Below are positions 11,701 to 23,532 of a DNA stretch of 64,000 bases, piece by piece. How positions within the stretch are numbered: the stretch's first letter is position 1; each line of letters begins with the position of its first letter. The DNA is from Bos javanicus (lineage: Eukaryota; Chordata; Mammalia; Artiodactyla; Bovidae), in contig NC_083876.1 in the NCBI RefSeq assembly GCF_032452875.1, forward strand, positions 1 to 64,000, read 5' to 3'. A program made the position numbers and the translations under genes. The notes under the pieces were generated by a model that had not been told where the DNA came from, ran no database searches, and saw nothing but the letters and a program-made list of their open reading frames with translations.

Positions 11701-12433
11701 GATACCTGTAGCATACCTCTGATATGCTGATATATATTTGATACCTCTGGATCTGGTTCAATTCTTTTTCTCTTGGTCCTGTTTGTTGTTACACCATCTT
11801 TTGCTTTTTTGGTTGCATGTTGGACATTATGATTGGAAAACCCTAGAGGTTCTGAGTGATGCTGCCTTCTCCAGAGTTTCCTCTGATGCAGACCTCCAGT
11901 GGGGACAGAGCTGTCTGTTCACTCAGGGCCTGAGGGACTTGAGGCTCGGGGGTCCTTGTAAGCTCAGTCTCAGCAGCCTTCACCCACCCGCCCCACCCCC
12001 CACCCCCCGCCCCGAACCCCAGGGAGGAGCTTTCCAGCGTCTCCTGCGTCTGGAAGCCTGGGGTGCCTCCCAGGACCCCCTCTTCTCGGCAGGTCCTGAA
12101 GCCCACCGTCTGTCTCCTGAGCACCACGAGTTGACTGATACTCAGCACTCAGCTGGTTTGGGCAGAGTGTTGGGTACATTTTCTGACATCTGGACTGACT
12201 TGTCAGGCCTGCGCTTGATTTTTTGTCTCCACAGCCCAAGGAACCCTCCAGAGCTGTGTTAGCCAGTCCCCTCTGCTTGATTTTTTCCCTGCCTTTTCTT
12301 CACAGAGTCGGCTTTGCTCAGATGCCTGGAGGGAAGGAGCAGCCCTGTCAGTCTCCAGCTCCCTCACTGGGCTTCCCTTTTGTTTGAAATCTTGGATTGT
12401 GGCTGCCTAAGGACCTCTTTTAAACCATATTTA
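11701..12433. other. No gene recognised; C-rich patch
   Basis: A 174-codon plus-strand frame (11738-12262) spans a CCCACC-rich patch near 11980-12015 and overlaps antisense frames. It has no domain or splice context and is most likely chance. Confidence 0.35.
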
Positions 12434-12655
12434 GCGAGGAGCCTGGTAGGCTGCAGTCCATGGAGTCGCACGGAATCCGACACGACTGAACGACTTCACT
12501 TTCACTTTTCAGTTTCATGCATTGGAGAAGGAAATGGCAACCCACTCCAGTGTTCTTGCCTGGAGAATCCCAGGGATGGGGAAGCCTGGTGGGCTGCTGT
12601 CTATGGGGTCGCACAGAGTCGGGCACGACTGAAGTGACTTAGCAGCAGCAGCAGC
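12434..12655 (+). mobile_element. BOV-A2 SINE, 5' truncated first monomer
   Basis: Starts within the first monomer at 'gaggagcctggtaggctgca', carries the full second monomer, and ends in the (AGC)n tail at 12641-12655. Confidence 0.9.
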
Positions 12656-15600
12656 TCTTGGTAGGCTGACCTACAAGCTGCTTGCGTCTGTCACTGGAAG
12701 TGGAGACACCCTGGGGGTCTTCTGTCATCTGAAGCCACATGTAACTCACAGTAATTGTATTGATCAAGTTTATTTGATACCGGGGAAAACAAGAACCAGG
12801 GGTCCTTGCTTGGTACCCACTGTTGTGTTTCTGATCAGAATCCCCAGCTTGCCCGGGCTGTTTCAGTGCCACGTGAACTTGGGAAGGAGGTGGAGCAAGC
12901 GGCCCACGCAGCCTGGAGACAGAGGAGGTCTCCCCTCTTCCCTTGCCCCTGCCGGCCCAGGGCAGGCCTTGCGATGACGGGCTGCTGGTGGTGGAGGAGA
13001 AGGCTGAGGAGGGGTTACGTGACCTGTATTCTGTGACATGGTTACATGTGGGTTTTCTTTTTCAGTTTGAAAAAATGACTGCTTTTAGTCTTCCCTCCAG
13101 TTTCACTTTAAGGTGGAAAATGAAGATTTTATTTGTAAAGTTGAGCACAGTAAACTTACAGTCTTTTTGAAAGCAGCAGTTGAAGTTTTAAAAACACATC
13201 TCTGAGAACTCCAGTAGATAAAGCCAAAAAAAGAGAACGTGTTCAGGGTGAACTGAGGGCGGGACCCCAAACTGTACTCTGTCTCTCCCAGAGTGTGTAA
13301 TTGCTGAGATGGGTGGATATAGGACCTCAAGCACCCTGGGGACCGAGGTCCTCAAATATCAGCAGAGGTCCGGGCTGAGCCAGGAGCAATGTGGCCTGTG
13401 CCCTGGCGAGTGGAGAGCCGCGAGGGTGGGAGTGGGGCCAGAAGAGAGGTGGGAGACTCAGGCGGGGTCTGGGAGGCGCTGGCTGTCACGGCTCGAGGCA
13501 GGGACACCCCTGAACCTCCACCGTGCAGCCCCCATGGGGCAGAGTCATCTGGCAGCTCAGGGTCTAAGTTAAGAGGGCGAGTTCACAGCAGGTTGAATGA
13601 ACCCCTGTACCCACTGTGGGTTCATTTTAAGTGCCTGGAGTGAGGTTAGTCAAGTCCTTGCTGAGCTCGAGTGAGGGAGTCCTACAGGGAGGACCGAGCT
13701 CAGGGTGAGAGTGAGGGGCAGCTAGCGTGGTGAGTCCTCAGCTGGGTGGGTTCTGAGGACACCCTTGAGTTCAGGGGTGCCCTTTCAGTAGCCTCACTGG
13801 AGGCTTGTTTGGGGGGTAGAGGGGACAGAAGCCCACTTAAAAGACTTGCTCATTCCCAGGGGTGGTGGTTTCTGAAGCAGTTTATACTGGTCGGTTTGAC
13901 TGTGACCCAGTACCCTGCAGGGTCATGTTTGACAGGGGGCCTGAGCCGTGGGCACGGCCTTCTTTCTGCTGCACCCCACACTCACCTGACGTCTTTTTGA
14001 CAGCCCCTCCCCTCTCTCTGCACCCTTGACCGTGGGCCTGAGCCCAGCCCCCCTGTTACCACAGAGCCCCTTGTGACTGAGTGGGTTCCAGTTCCGGGCT
14101 CCTGGGAGACGTGCTGGAGCTAGAGCCTTCATGCCATTTGGTGGTCATAGTGTGAGAGCAGTGGTTATAGTGTGAGAGCAGAGTGTGTGAGAGTGGTGTG
14201 TGAGAGCACTGGTCGTAGTGTGAATAGTGGTGGTCGTAGTGTGAGATTGTTGGTGATAGCTCGGTGGCCAAGGTATCCTACCGTGAAACAGTGGTTGCCC
14301 CCGAGTTGGGGGCTGCCCCTATCCACGAGGATGGGTTGCAGAAGGGCCCACCTGTGGGCGTTATTCCAGCACTGCAACCCCAAGGCAAAGGCCAAGACTA
14401 GGAAGGACTTGGCTTCAGCCCACGTCCTGGAAGCAGAGTGGCCTGAGGTGAGAGCAGCCAGGGGCTGGGCCCGTTGGATTGGCCCTCACCCGGTGAAGCG
14501 TTGGGGTTGTGTTTCATTTTGTTAACATGATTGTGGGCCCTGGGCCTCTTATCTTGTAAGAGGTTGTGCAGTTGCTGCATGGAGGATGGGCGGGGGCCCC
14601 ACAAGAAGGGAAACACTGGCTGGAGGAGTCACTGGGGCACGTGGACTGAGCTATAGAGTCAGTCCTTGAAGCAGAAAGGCTAAGCCTCTTAATGTCTCCC
14701 TTCTTCCAAAGAAAGGATACACGGGCTGGAGGAATGTCTGGGGCATGAGGATTGAGCTAGAGAGTCAGTCCTTGAAGTAGAAAGGCTAAGCCCGTTAATG
14801 TCTCCCATCTTACAAAGCACAGACCAGTGTGTCCAGTATTTTAATGATGGGTACCTACTGGTTACGTGTATGACATACACCCTCATAGCTACACATGTCT
14901 ACTACATGCCTCTTACAAGTGCTAGACACTGTTCTGGGTGCTGAACACTCGGTATGTAGTAGGGGATACGTAGCCCAGGATTTTTTAATTTCTGCAAAGA
15001 AAAATAGAAGAATGAAAGACTCCGTGTGGTTCAGTTTAAGCAAGTTCACCACGTGGATGGCCCCGCATGCATGCAAATTGTGGTAAAGTACGTATAACAT
15101 AAATTTAACATTTTAACCAATTGGTTGAATGACTGGGTGGCTTCAGTGGAGTCAGGCTAACAGATGGCCCTGAGGTGCCATCCACCTTTTTCCCAGAGGA
15201 ACACTCCAAAGCCTCGTGGCTTGTAGACCTTCCCTTTTTTCTTCACTCTCCCCAGTGGCTCTAGGTCACTGGTCTGTGTGTCGTTTAAGGATCTCTTTAT
15301 CCACTCTGTTGTTAGGTTTATGTTTTGAAAAGTTTCTCAGACGTCACTGGGTCTTGAGAAGGCAGGCTTGGACTCCGGGTTCTCCCCTGCCACGTGCCTG
15401 CCAGACCAAGGAGGAGGCTGAAGGCCGGTCTGAGTTGTGGTGGTCTGTGTGGTCTTGGGGTCAGTGGACCCCATCTTCTCTGGAGGGGCATGGAGATCCT
15501 TTGTGTGGAGCCTGGAGAGACTTGACATGGTCAGTCTTCACAGTCTCGCTCTCTTTTTAATTTATGTTTGCATTTAGTTTCTCATTTAACTGTTTTCTAG
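12656..15600. other. Intron-like DNA upstream of the PPFIA1 exon remnants
   Basis: GC-moderate sequence with many short overlapping frames and no recognisable coding exon. I looked for earlier liprin-alpha exons (the start of the coiled coil) and did not find them. A degenerate 20-bp-scale repeat occurs at 14146-14260 and a possible MIR/L2 piece at about 14880-14960. Confidence 0.4.
14146..14260. repeat. Degenerate minisatellite (GTGGTCATAGTGTGAGAGCA-type)
   Basis: Five or six imperfect copies of a unit of about 20 bp built on 'gtggt(c/t)(a/g)tagtgtgagagca'. Several copies have indels. Confidence 0.75.
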
Positions 15601-15694
15601 GAGTTTCCAACTCCTGAAGAACTAAAAATATTCAGGGAGCAGCTTCTTAGAAGAGGAAATCGCTGAGCTGAAAGTAGAAAGAAACAACACCAGG
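15601..15694 (+). pseudogene. PPFIA1: PPFIA1 exon remnant (REQLL...ERNNTR)
   Basis: Acceptor ttttctag ends at 15600. The first frame reads EFPTPEELKIFREQLL, then an extra base near 15650 moves the text EEEIAELKVERNNTR into another frame. Some codons of the parental EKEEE stretch are missing. The expected GT donor after AGG is AT at 15695-15696. The exon therefore has both a frameshift and a lost donor. Confidence 0.8.
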
Positions 15695-15917
15695 ATCAGT
15701 AGGGGGATTTTCACGTGTTGACATTTGCCCCACGGGGGTCACCACTGGCCTCCGTGTTGCTGTCTTTAAACTTTGTCTGATTTTCAAGTCATTTTTCACA
15801 TCTTCCCACTGAGCAGACCAGGGTGGATCAGTTCGGGGTTCTCATACCTTGCTTCAAATTTATGATGAGAGCTAATGTAATTTTAGTACATTTGAGGGGG
15901 GAGTTCTCTTAACTTAC

Positions 15918-16031
15918 ATTTTTGTCCACGCTACACTTTGTGTGGGATCTTAGTTCCCTAACCAGGGGTTAAAACCCATGACCCGTGGAGAAGTGTGGAG
16001 TCTTAACTACTGGGCCCCTGGGGAAGTCCAC
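15918..16031 (-). mobile_element. CHR-type tRNA-derived SINE fragment
   Basis: 'gtgggatcttagttccctaa' with 'gtcttaactactgggcccct' and a final 'ggggaagtcc' matches the antisense CHR-2-like cetartiodactyl SINE. It lies in the intron between two PPFIA1 remnants. Confidence 0.75.
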
Positions 16032-16165
16032 TCTAACTTTAGACAGAACTGGCGGGATTTTGATGTGCCTCAGCATGTTTCTGGCTATAGCGTGAGGCTG
16101 AGAGGAGTTATCAGCCCTGAATTCGAGCATGAGGTTGAAGGTGTTCCTTTGGCCCTGCCCTGCAG

Positions 16166-16330
16166 CTGCTGCTGGAGCACCTGGAGTGCCTGGTTTCCTG
16201 GTACATGCCATCCCTCCGAATGACGGCGGGCAAGCAGCAGACGAAGTCCCCAGCCGGCATGACCAGTGAGGTGGAGGTGCTCAGGGCACTGAAATTGCTC
16301 TTTGAGCACCACAAGGCCCTGGACGAAAAG
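16166..16330 (+). pseudogene. PPFIA1: PPFIA1 exon remnant (LLLEHLECL...HHKALDEK), open
   Basis: Exactly 55 codons with no stop, between acceptor cctgcag (ends 16165) and donor gtacca (16331). Starts [11 protein letters not shown] and ends [12 protein letters not shown], a strongly conserved liprin-alpha coiled-coil segment. Several substitutions hit normally fixed residues: the RHERSLRM region reads WYMPSLRM and VVKRQ reads AGKQQ. That suggests relaxed constraint despite the open frame. Confidence 0.92.
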
Positions 16331-16485
16331 GTACCAGCCACCCAGCCGTCCTGGATTTGTACACTTTCTGCCTTGTTAGGTGGATGATGCATGTATTTAT
16401 GTAACTAGTTGACTTTTGAGCTTCTTGAATTCTTGTATATACATTTTTTTCTGTAAGAAGTCAGAGTTTTATATGGTTAAAAAGT

Positions 16486-16698
16486 GTTGCCTGTGTACAT
16501 GCTCAGTTACGTCTGAATCTTTGCAACCCTGTGGACTGTAGCCCACCACGCTCCTCTCTTCATGGGGCTTCCCAGGCATGAATACTGGATTGGGTGGCCA
16601 TCTTCTACTCCAGGCAATCTACCCGACCCAGGGATCGAACCTGCCCTCTTGCATTGGCAGGCGAATTCTTTACCACTGAGCCACCTGGGAAGCCCCCA
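16486..16698 (-). mobile_element. Bov-tA SINE with 10-bp TSD
   Basis: Reverse-complement Bov-tA ending in the tRNA-like head 'accactgagccacctgggaa'. The direct repeat gttaaaaagt lies at 16476-16485 and 16699-16708. Confidence 0.88.
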
Positions 16699-16982
16699 GT
16701 TAAAAAGTATTAGTTGACATGAATGTCTCAAGATTTATTATATTCTGTATATCAACTTGCAGTTAAAAACTGGGTAATAGAATTAATTTAGGATAACATT
16801 TTGTTCTCTCAAACTTAGAATTTAAAGCTGTTAACAAGCAGATTTTCTTGACGTTAAGATCAATGAGAGACATTAAAGGTATTCTGTTACAGTATCCATG
16901 TACTAGGGTGAGTATACACTAAGAAGTGTACTAACGTATATACACACATCAACACACAGTGACTCGGCCCCTTTTATTTGAG

Positions 16983-17052
16983 TTGAGAGCGTGATTACGA
17001 GTAGCACTCGAAAGGTGTAGTTCGTTAGAAGAATTAGGTGCCACCTATAAAG
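16983..17052 (+). pseudogene. PPFIA1: PPFIA1 exon remnant, frame destroyed
   Basis: At the DNA level it matches the exon for the VRERLRVALERCSLLEEELG region: 'gagcgtgattacgagtagca', then 'gaaaggtgtagttcgttaga', then 'gaattaggtgccacctataa' and donor gtaagt at 17053. About 70 bp remain where about 78 are expected, with small deletions that shift the frame. The acceptor is weak (tatttgag). No open reading frame marks this exon. Confidence 0.72.
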
Positions 17053-17346
17053 AGGTAAGTTTGGTCAGTCATTGTGTAATTTCAGTGAAAGGTTTGTCAC
17101 TTGAATCATTTTAAAAAGGAATGAAGGCTGTAGTGGTGGGCATCAGATGTTATTTATCTTTCTGATTGAAGACCCGCCCACCTGGGTTATTTGAATGACT
17201 AGTAAACTAGACTTGTGGCTCAGAGCTGCAGGATCTCTTAAGTACCCCTTTGTCCAGTAGAAGACAAATTCTGACTCTAATCACCTGGTGGTATTCGGGA
17301 TGGATAGCATCACCATGTATTTTCTTTTTATGTTGTGTTTTCAGTT

Positions 17347-17612
17347 TGCTGCTGCTGCTAAGTCGCTTCAGTCGTGTCCGACTCTGTGCAACCCCATAGA
17401 TGGCAGCCCAATAAGCTCTTCTGTCCCTAGGATTCTCCAGGCAAGAATACTGGAGTGGGTTGCTATTTCCTTCTCCAATGCATGAAAGTGAAAAGTGAAA
17501 GTGAAGTCTCTCAGTCGTGCCCGACTCTTAGCGACCCCATGGACTGGAGCCTACCAGGCTCCTCCGTCCATGGGATTTTCCAGGCAAGAGTACTGGAGTG
17601 GGGTGCCATAGA
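17347..17612 (-). mobile_element. BOV-A2 SINE
   Basis: Reverse-complement dimer beginning with the (GCT)n tail at 17347 and including 'ttctccaatgcatgaaagtg' between monomers. It lies just before a PPFIA1 exon remnant. Confidence 0.9.
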
Positions 17613-17687
17613 GTTGAGTTTTTCCAGGTGGAGTTTTGCTGTCTTTACTTATTTCTTTACTCTGATTCAATTTTTTGATTTTAGCAG

Positions 17688-17786
17688 ATGATTCTTACAG
17701 AGGAGAATAACCAGGAAAAGATACTAATGGACAGGGTGCTTGATATACATCACGAGCAAGAAAACATGCCAAGTGCCAATGGAAAG
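17688..17786 (+). pseudogene. PPFIA1: PPFIA1 exon remnant (MILTEENNQ...), open
   Basis: 33 codons, starting MILTEENNQEKILMDRVLD and followed by HHEQENMPSANGK. Two possible acceptors (tttag ending 17684 and cag ending 17687) both keep the frame. This variable segment discriminates between liprin-alpha paralogues and points to PPFIA1. The donor expected after GGA AAG reads acaagt instead of gtaagt, so the splice site is lost. Confidence 0.85.
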
Positions 17787-18007
17787 ACAAGTCCTTGGTC
17801 TCGCTCTCTGTCTGGTTCTGTTTTACCATCCAGTCTGTGCGGGGCTGTTGGGACCTCTCACCGATGCACTATGTAGGTCTGAGCGGCCGTGAGGGTCCTG
17901 TGAGCTCCCAGAGTGCAGAAGGCAGTTTTGACCTCACCAATTGCCCAGAAGTACTGTGTTCCCTCCCTCCCAAAAGCAGGCTGTGTAAGGCTTCCTTTCC
18001 CACTTAG

Positions 18008-18217
18008 AGACCCTCCGATGGCTCTCTAACCCATGAGGAAGACCTGGCTAAGGTGATCAAGCTCCAGGAAATCATATAGAGGCAATCACGGGAGCAGAGC
18101 CAGATGAAGGAGCGCCTGGCAGCCCTCTCTGCCCACGTGACAGAGCTGGAGGAGGACTTGGACACAGCCAGGAAGGACCTCCTCAAGTCCGAGGACATGA
18201 ACACAAAACTGCAGCAG
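18008..18217 (+). pseudogene. PPFIA1: PPFIA1 exon remnant (DGSLTHEEDLAKV...), one stop
   Basis: Acceptor cccacttag ends at 18007. The exon reads RPSDGSLTHEEDLAKVIKLQ, EII, stop (TAG 18077-18079), then RQSREQSQMKERLAALSAHV, TELEEDLDTARKDLLKSED and MNTKLQ. Apart from the single stop the coiled-coil heptads are well kept. The donor after CAGCAG is ggtgtc-like and may still work. Confidence 0.92.
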
Positions 18218-19677
18218 GGTGTCCACTGCTGCCTCTCTTAGATTTCCTGCCCATTTACTTCACCACAGAGCACTGAGTAGACTTCCCTGTGCTGTGCACT
18301 AGGTCCTTACTCGTTGACTTTATGTGTAATATCAGTGCTGTATATATGTCAACCCGAGTCTCCCGGTTCATCCCCCCGCACCCTCCCCCCCCCCCCCCGC
18401 AACTGCCTGTCAAATGTGTTCCTGATGATGCTGAAATTTCCTTCTGATTCACTCATGCGAGTCTGGCGACACCTGTGGAGCTCGTTCTCTCAGAGAGATG
18501 GGAGCATGCTGTGTGGGCTCTGCTGAGGCAGCTTGCCTGGCCATCTTCTCGAGTTTTCTGAGGTTTCGCTCCTTGAAGGGATGTGTGACAGTGATACTGG
18601 TGGTCAGACAAGTCGAGTGGCGTTTGCTCACCCTCAGATCCTCAGGCCTGAGCTGTGTAACCATGTGGAATCGTGATGTTTCTGGCGGTCGTGTCTGCGG
18701 GTGTCGTGATTTATGAGAAACTCCCTAGCGGTCACTGTGAAAACAGAAGAGTGTTGGGGATTCAGGCCTCCTTCTGTGAGCCTCACCTCTCCTCTGTGCA
18801 CAGACAGACGGCACCCACCCAGCCCACCCCTCCCCGTGAGACCGTCTCAGAGAGAACCCCTCCAACATGTGGTACAGCAGGTGTACTTGTTTAGTAGCTT
18901 GGTGTGAGTAATTCTGTTTGAGAACTCAAAACAGAAATATTCGCACAGGTTTGTATAACCTACTCACACTATTCTTTGGCAACAGGAGGAGATTAGGTGT
19001 CAGAGTTTAATACGTATAGAATTCTAGAAAAAGCGTTTTTAAGACCTTTCACTTTTAATGTTAGGACTTTGCCCACATTGGTTACTTAGTGACAAGGGAG
19101 GGACCTGAAATTGATTTTGAACTGGCAGACAGGAGTTGCACCAGCAGCAAGTTCTGGTCCTGGTTTGAGCGTTTCATACATATGGTGTAACTCTGCTTTA
19201 GAAGAATTAGGCTTGAGAAGGCTGCTCCCAGCTGTGTACAATTTGACTTCTGTTTCCACTCATTAATATTCTTACTTTAATTCTGAGGAAATTGCATGAG
19301 ACTTTTCCAACTTTTACTTGAGGAAACAAGCCACAGAGCTCCCTGTTGGATCTGTTGAAGGTCCCTCCCTGTTCTGGGTCAAGCCCGCCTGTATAGTATA
19401 GCAGACAGAGGTCCTGACTTCATGCCAGATACCTTCCCTCCTGGAATTCTTGCAATAACAGGGTAGTTTAGTATACTTTTTGTTTGCTGTTTGGGTTTAT
19501 TATGTAGAAAAGAAGCTTGGTAAACTGAGTGGCTGGACAGAACGTTAAGACAGATAGGTGCCAATCGTGGCAAATGTGATCTTTAGGGTAGGCACATTTT
19601 TGCTCACGTCTGAGAAACTGCCATGTCTAGGACTTTTATTTTGAGGACGTTAACTTTATGTTTGATTTGAAACTTAG
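18218..19677. other. PPFIA1-copy intron; expected exon not found
   Basis: Contains a run of about 14 C at 18384-18397. The parental exon for REAMAQKEDMEERITTLEKR should lie in this interval, but I could not see it in any frame. It appears deleted or decayed. Confidence 0.45.
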
Positions 19678-19737
19678 GACGACGTCAATGATAAACTTAA
19701 AAATGAAATTGCAAATAAGGATTCTAGGCATCGACAG
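19678..19737 (+). pseudogene. PPFIA1: PPFIA1 exon remnant (NDKLKNEIANKDS), open
   Basis: Twenty codons: DDVNDKLKNEIANKDSRHRQ. Acceptor aaacttag ends at 19677 and donor gtaatg begins at 19738. It differs from the family's VHDLNDKLENEIANKDSMHR by a few substitutions. Confidence 0.88.
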
Positions 19738-21147
19738 GTAATGGCCTTTATGAACTGTGTCTGACTTTTATAGTAGTGAATTACTGAGGAAGGAAAGTAA
19801 AGATCTTTTCATGTGACTCCCATGTTGGAAATCAAGTCCCAGTATAAAGTTCTTATGACCCTAAAATATTGCATTCAAAAGTGTGGATATACATCATGGT
19901 AAATCAGCTGTACTGGAAGGAAATACATTTTTAAAAAATTGGGGGTGACTGCAACTTACAGGTTTGAATTATTTGGGACTTGGTTTAACCATTTTGTGAA
20001 ATTCCACTCCTGACTCTTTTGTTTTACTTGAACGTGACTCTGTTGGCTTGTTAGAGTTTTTACTGAAAGAGCAGAGAGCAGCAGGGAACTTCACAGCAGC
20101 TGGCTGCCTGTTGGGAACTGGGGTCACTGTGACAAAAAGCAGGATTAGAGCTCCGGTCTGATTAGGGTTTGTACTTCCTGTGGTTTGGTGAGCCTTACTC
20201 GCTCCTGTTCCTGAGTGGTCTCAGATAATCGGGATTTAACCAGGAAAACCAAATCTGGCTTCTCCAAAACAAAGTAAGTCAGTCTGATGTGTGCCAAAGT
20301 GTATCATTGTCCCCACCACAAAAATAAAATACTAGAAAGCCATTGAAACGTATGATGGGGAATACTAATTAAGAGCATTACGATATACAAAATAATGGCT
20401 GTAAAAGGCAGATCAGAAAATACTATGTACCATATGCTATTGTTTTCTGAGGGTTTTAAAGCATATCATATTGTTTGTGTACGTACATAGAGTAATATGC
20501 ACACAGAAAAAGTAAGAAAGCTGCTTAGAAACAAATGCTAACCTCTCAGGAACCTGAGCTTATAGATACTTTAATTTTTTTTTCTTTTTTTTAAAAAAGA
20601 ATCTGTCTAAATGTTCTACATTGAAAGTTTTTCAGAGTAAGAAGATCTGTTAAAAGAATAATCGTGCATTTACAAATACTAGTTGACTGGCATTTCACCA
20701 GGCACGCTCTTATCAGGTCTGTATTTCAGAGGAGATGAAAGCCATATTTTGGCTTACATGCCCGTGGCCATCTGCAGTCAGTAGGGTTCCCTCTAAATGA
20801 TGATTCTGGTGATGTTTTAAGAAGGGTCCATACTGAACCCTTCTTCCCTTAACTTGTCAATAAGAATGAATAAGATTCTACAGAAAACTGATCTTCTTTA
20901 ATATATAAGAACTTTTTTTTTTTTTTTTTAAGACGTCCTTGGGGAACGTTTAGGAAAAGCAAATCTCTGGCAGGAGGTGTTCTGCTCACTGAGACCAAGC
21001 CCAGGAACACTGAGAAAATTTACCCTGACAGCTTCCGAAACAGAATGAATCCAGTAGACATGTGCATTTAGGTTTTGTCTCAGCTTACTTAAAGCAACAG
21101 TGGCTACACCTCTCGGCCTATTTTGATCCTCTGCTCTCCCTTTGTAG
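19738..21147. other. PPFIA1-copy intron without further features
   Basis: AT-rich with T-runs near 20576-20592 and 20913-20930. No exon or named repeat is recognised. Confidence 0.4.
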
Positions 21148-21279
21148 ACGGAGGATAAGAACCGCCAGTTGCAGGAGCGCCTGGAGCTGGTAGAGAAGCT
21201 GCAGCAGACACTGTGGAGGGCGGAGACGCTGCCCGAGGTAGAGGCGGAGCAGGCGCAGAGGGTGGCCGCGCTCTCCAAG
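21148..21279 (+). pseudogene. PPFIA1: PPFIA1 exon remnant (TEDKNRQLQERLELVEKL), open
   Basis: 44 codons with acceptor tttgtag (ends 21147) and donor gtactg (21280). It starts TEDKNRQLQERLELVEKLQQ and ends EQAQRVAALSK. One codon has been lost, AEQKL becoming VEKL, which breaks the heptad register without shifting the frame. RK to WR in QQTLWRAETL replaces a conserved basic pair. Confidence 0.93.
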
Positions 21280-22499
21280 GTACTGCTCTGGGTCCCTGGG
21301 GGGCAGGCGCGGGGAGGGCCTGTTCCGGTGCTGTCCCACCGCGCCCCTGCCCGTGCTGCTCAGTCCACACAGCAGCGCAGACGCGGGGGTCGTGCTGCCC
21401 GTCTGAGATGGGAGCGCTCCCTGAGTGTCAGGCAGCCCCTGCTTCTGCGTCATCCCTACGTAAATTTCCCTCGTTTTGTCCCATGTTCTGTGTGTCCCCA
21501 GGATGCTTCAGCTCCGAGTCACAGCTGCTCTGAGTTCAGTCAGCCACTCAAAGCCTAGCAGGATAGAGACCTAGAAAAATCCCATTCTCGTTTAAGAAAT
21601 GGCCAAAAATAGCTCTGTAATGAACACAGTTTTAAGTCATTATCCATACACTTGTTGAAGAAGTCCCAGCAGGGCACGTGTAGACCCGGGGCCCCACTTC
21701 CCGCTTGCCATCCCCGGGAGCCCACGGGTGAGAGGCCGCGTCGCAGGGATGTGGCGCTGCTGGGGGCATCGTCCCCACTGCCAGCCAGCCAGCCACCCCG
21801 TCCTTCTGGTGGGAAAGGTGTTGCCCGTGCTGCCGGTGGGCACTGGCTGGGCATGGAGAGTTGGGCCGGGTCTGTGCTGACGCGGCTTTCGGAAGCGTTG
21901 CCCGGAGCTCAGTGAGCGCCTGAGGGGCGGTCAAGTCGCTGGCGGCCGGCGGTGTAGGGTGCTCTCAGACCCTCCCAGAGCAGGGTCACTAACAGCCGCC
22001 AGGGGGCGCCCTTCTGCCTGTGACCTTCCTCTCCAGGCTTGGTTTCTCCTCTCCCCTGGCATCTCTGCTGTCCGTCCCCGGTCGGCCTTCTAGTCCGACC
22101 TTTTGTCTTCCGGAAGCTGTACCACTCAGGAGGCTAAACAGTTCGAACTTCCTTCCCAGCTTAGGAAGGTAGAACGTGTGCCTCGCGCTTGCCGCTGCCT
22201 GCTGCCCACGCTGGCTCACCACAGGCAGTCCGAGGAGGGAGCGCAGCCGCCGCGGGTGCGAGCCCGGGGCAGGGGGAGCACGTCTCCTCTCACGAGCTGG
22301 TCACCAGCACCCTCCGTGAGCCACATGTCACACACGAAGCCGCCCAGGCTGCGTGAGCAGGCGTGCGGGTGTGACCCCCACGAACCCGGGCCCGTGGTCC
22401 GCACAGAGCATGGCCCACTTGCCGGCCCTGCAGTCATAGCCCGTGTGCCGTCAGAACAGGGTTGTTGCGAATGGAGCTGACGCTGTTTTTGGCCGACAG
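21280..22499. other. PPFIA1-copy intron, GC-rich
   Basis: GC-rich intron sequence producing many overlapping chance frames on both strands. No exon or repeat is recognised. Confidence 0.4.
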
Positions 22500-22583
22500 G
22501 CGGCAGAGAGACACAGCAGCATCGAGGATAGGCTGCGCCAGATGGAGGCCCAACTGGAGGAGGAGAACAAGGAGCTGCAGCGG
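22500..22583 (+). pseudogene. PPFIA1: PPFIA1 exon remnant (AAERHSSIEDRLRQMEAQLE), open
   Basis: 28 codons ending EENKELQR, with acceptor gccgacag (ends 22499) and donor gtgcct (22584). The parent has AEERHGNIEERLRQMEAQLE. The long plus-strand frame 22443-23195 merely reads through this exon into intron. Confidence 0.92.
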
Positions 22584-23254
22584 GTGCCTATGCTGACGGG
22601 GAGGCGGCCCCTGGGCGGGAGACGCGGCTTGGGCAGGGGCCAGTGCTGCCTTTCTCTGCCTCTCCCGTCTCTGCTGCCGAGTGTGTGCATGTGTGAAACT
22701 GAAGGCATGGCGCCCAGGTGTGGAACCTGCTTGCTCGGACGTGGCGCTGGAGTCCCACATGCCAAACTGCTGGTCGAGACATGGTGTGTGTGTAGGATGG
22801 CTGTTCCTAGGCAGGAGGAGAACAGTAGTTGTACTGTGACAGAAGGCGTGTCAGGAAAGGGTGATGATGGAGGCTCGCATCACCAAGTCCTGAGAGAGGT
22901 TTCCCGAAAAGGTTGGCCACACAGCGATACAGACCATCCAGGAAATAGAGTGGGGATCCCGGGTCCAGCCTCACGTGTCAGTACTGTCCCCACCATGCCT
23001 GTGTTCTTGGCCCTGGACTGCAGAGCTTCACAGGCGGGCTCCCAGGGGGCAGTAGTTCTGACTCCCATCGTGAGACCCGTGGTGAGGCGCCCTCCCCGCT
23101 TAGGCAGAGAGCTCAGTGTCTCCCGATCAGGGGTGCACTTCCTTACTTTCAGAACTGCTGCTCAGAGGCTGTTGAAATCGGGATGCTGTTTATGACTAAG
23201 CCAATTCAAAGTCAACTTTTGTTTTGCTTTAAAAATCTTTGAATGCCAATGCCT
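22584..23254. other. PPFIA1-copy intron; following parental exons missing
   Basis: The parental exons for ARQREKMNEEHNKRLSDTVD through the region before DQLVLN should fall between here and 24838. None is visible in either strand or any frame. Confidence 0.45.
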
Positions 23255-23532
23255 TATTGAGGAAGCTGTGACAGGTTTTGTTTCCTTGGGCTCAAAAATC
23301 ACTGCAGACGGTGACTGCAGCCATGAGATTAAAAAAGGCTTGATCCTTGGAAAGCTATGACAAACATAGACAGCATATTGAAAAGTAGAGACATCACTTT
23401 GCCAACAAAGGTCCATATAGTCAAAGCTGTGGTTTTTCCAGTAGTCACGTATGGGTGTGAGAGTTGGACCATAAAGAAGGCTGAGCACTGAAGAACTGAT
23501 GCTTTCGAATTGTGTTGCTGGAGAAGACTCTG
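23255..23532 (+). mobile_element. BovB LINE fragment, left piece
   Basis: 'ctgcagacggtgactgcagc' then 'gtccatatagtcaaagctgt' and 'gagaagactctgttttaaca' follow the BovB ORF C-terminal region. It breaks off after 'ggagaagactctg'. A second BovB piece resumes at 23848. Confidence 0.85.

Noticed and set aside
22443..23195. 250-codon plus-strand open frame
   Set aside because: It reads through one true PPFIA1 exon remnant (22500-22583) into GC-rich intron. The remainder has no protein signature and overlaps antisense frames.
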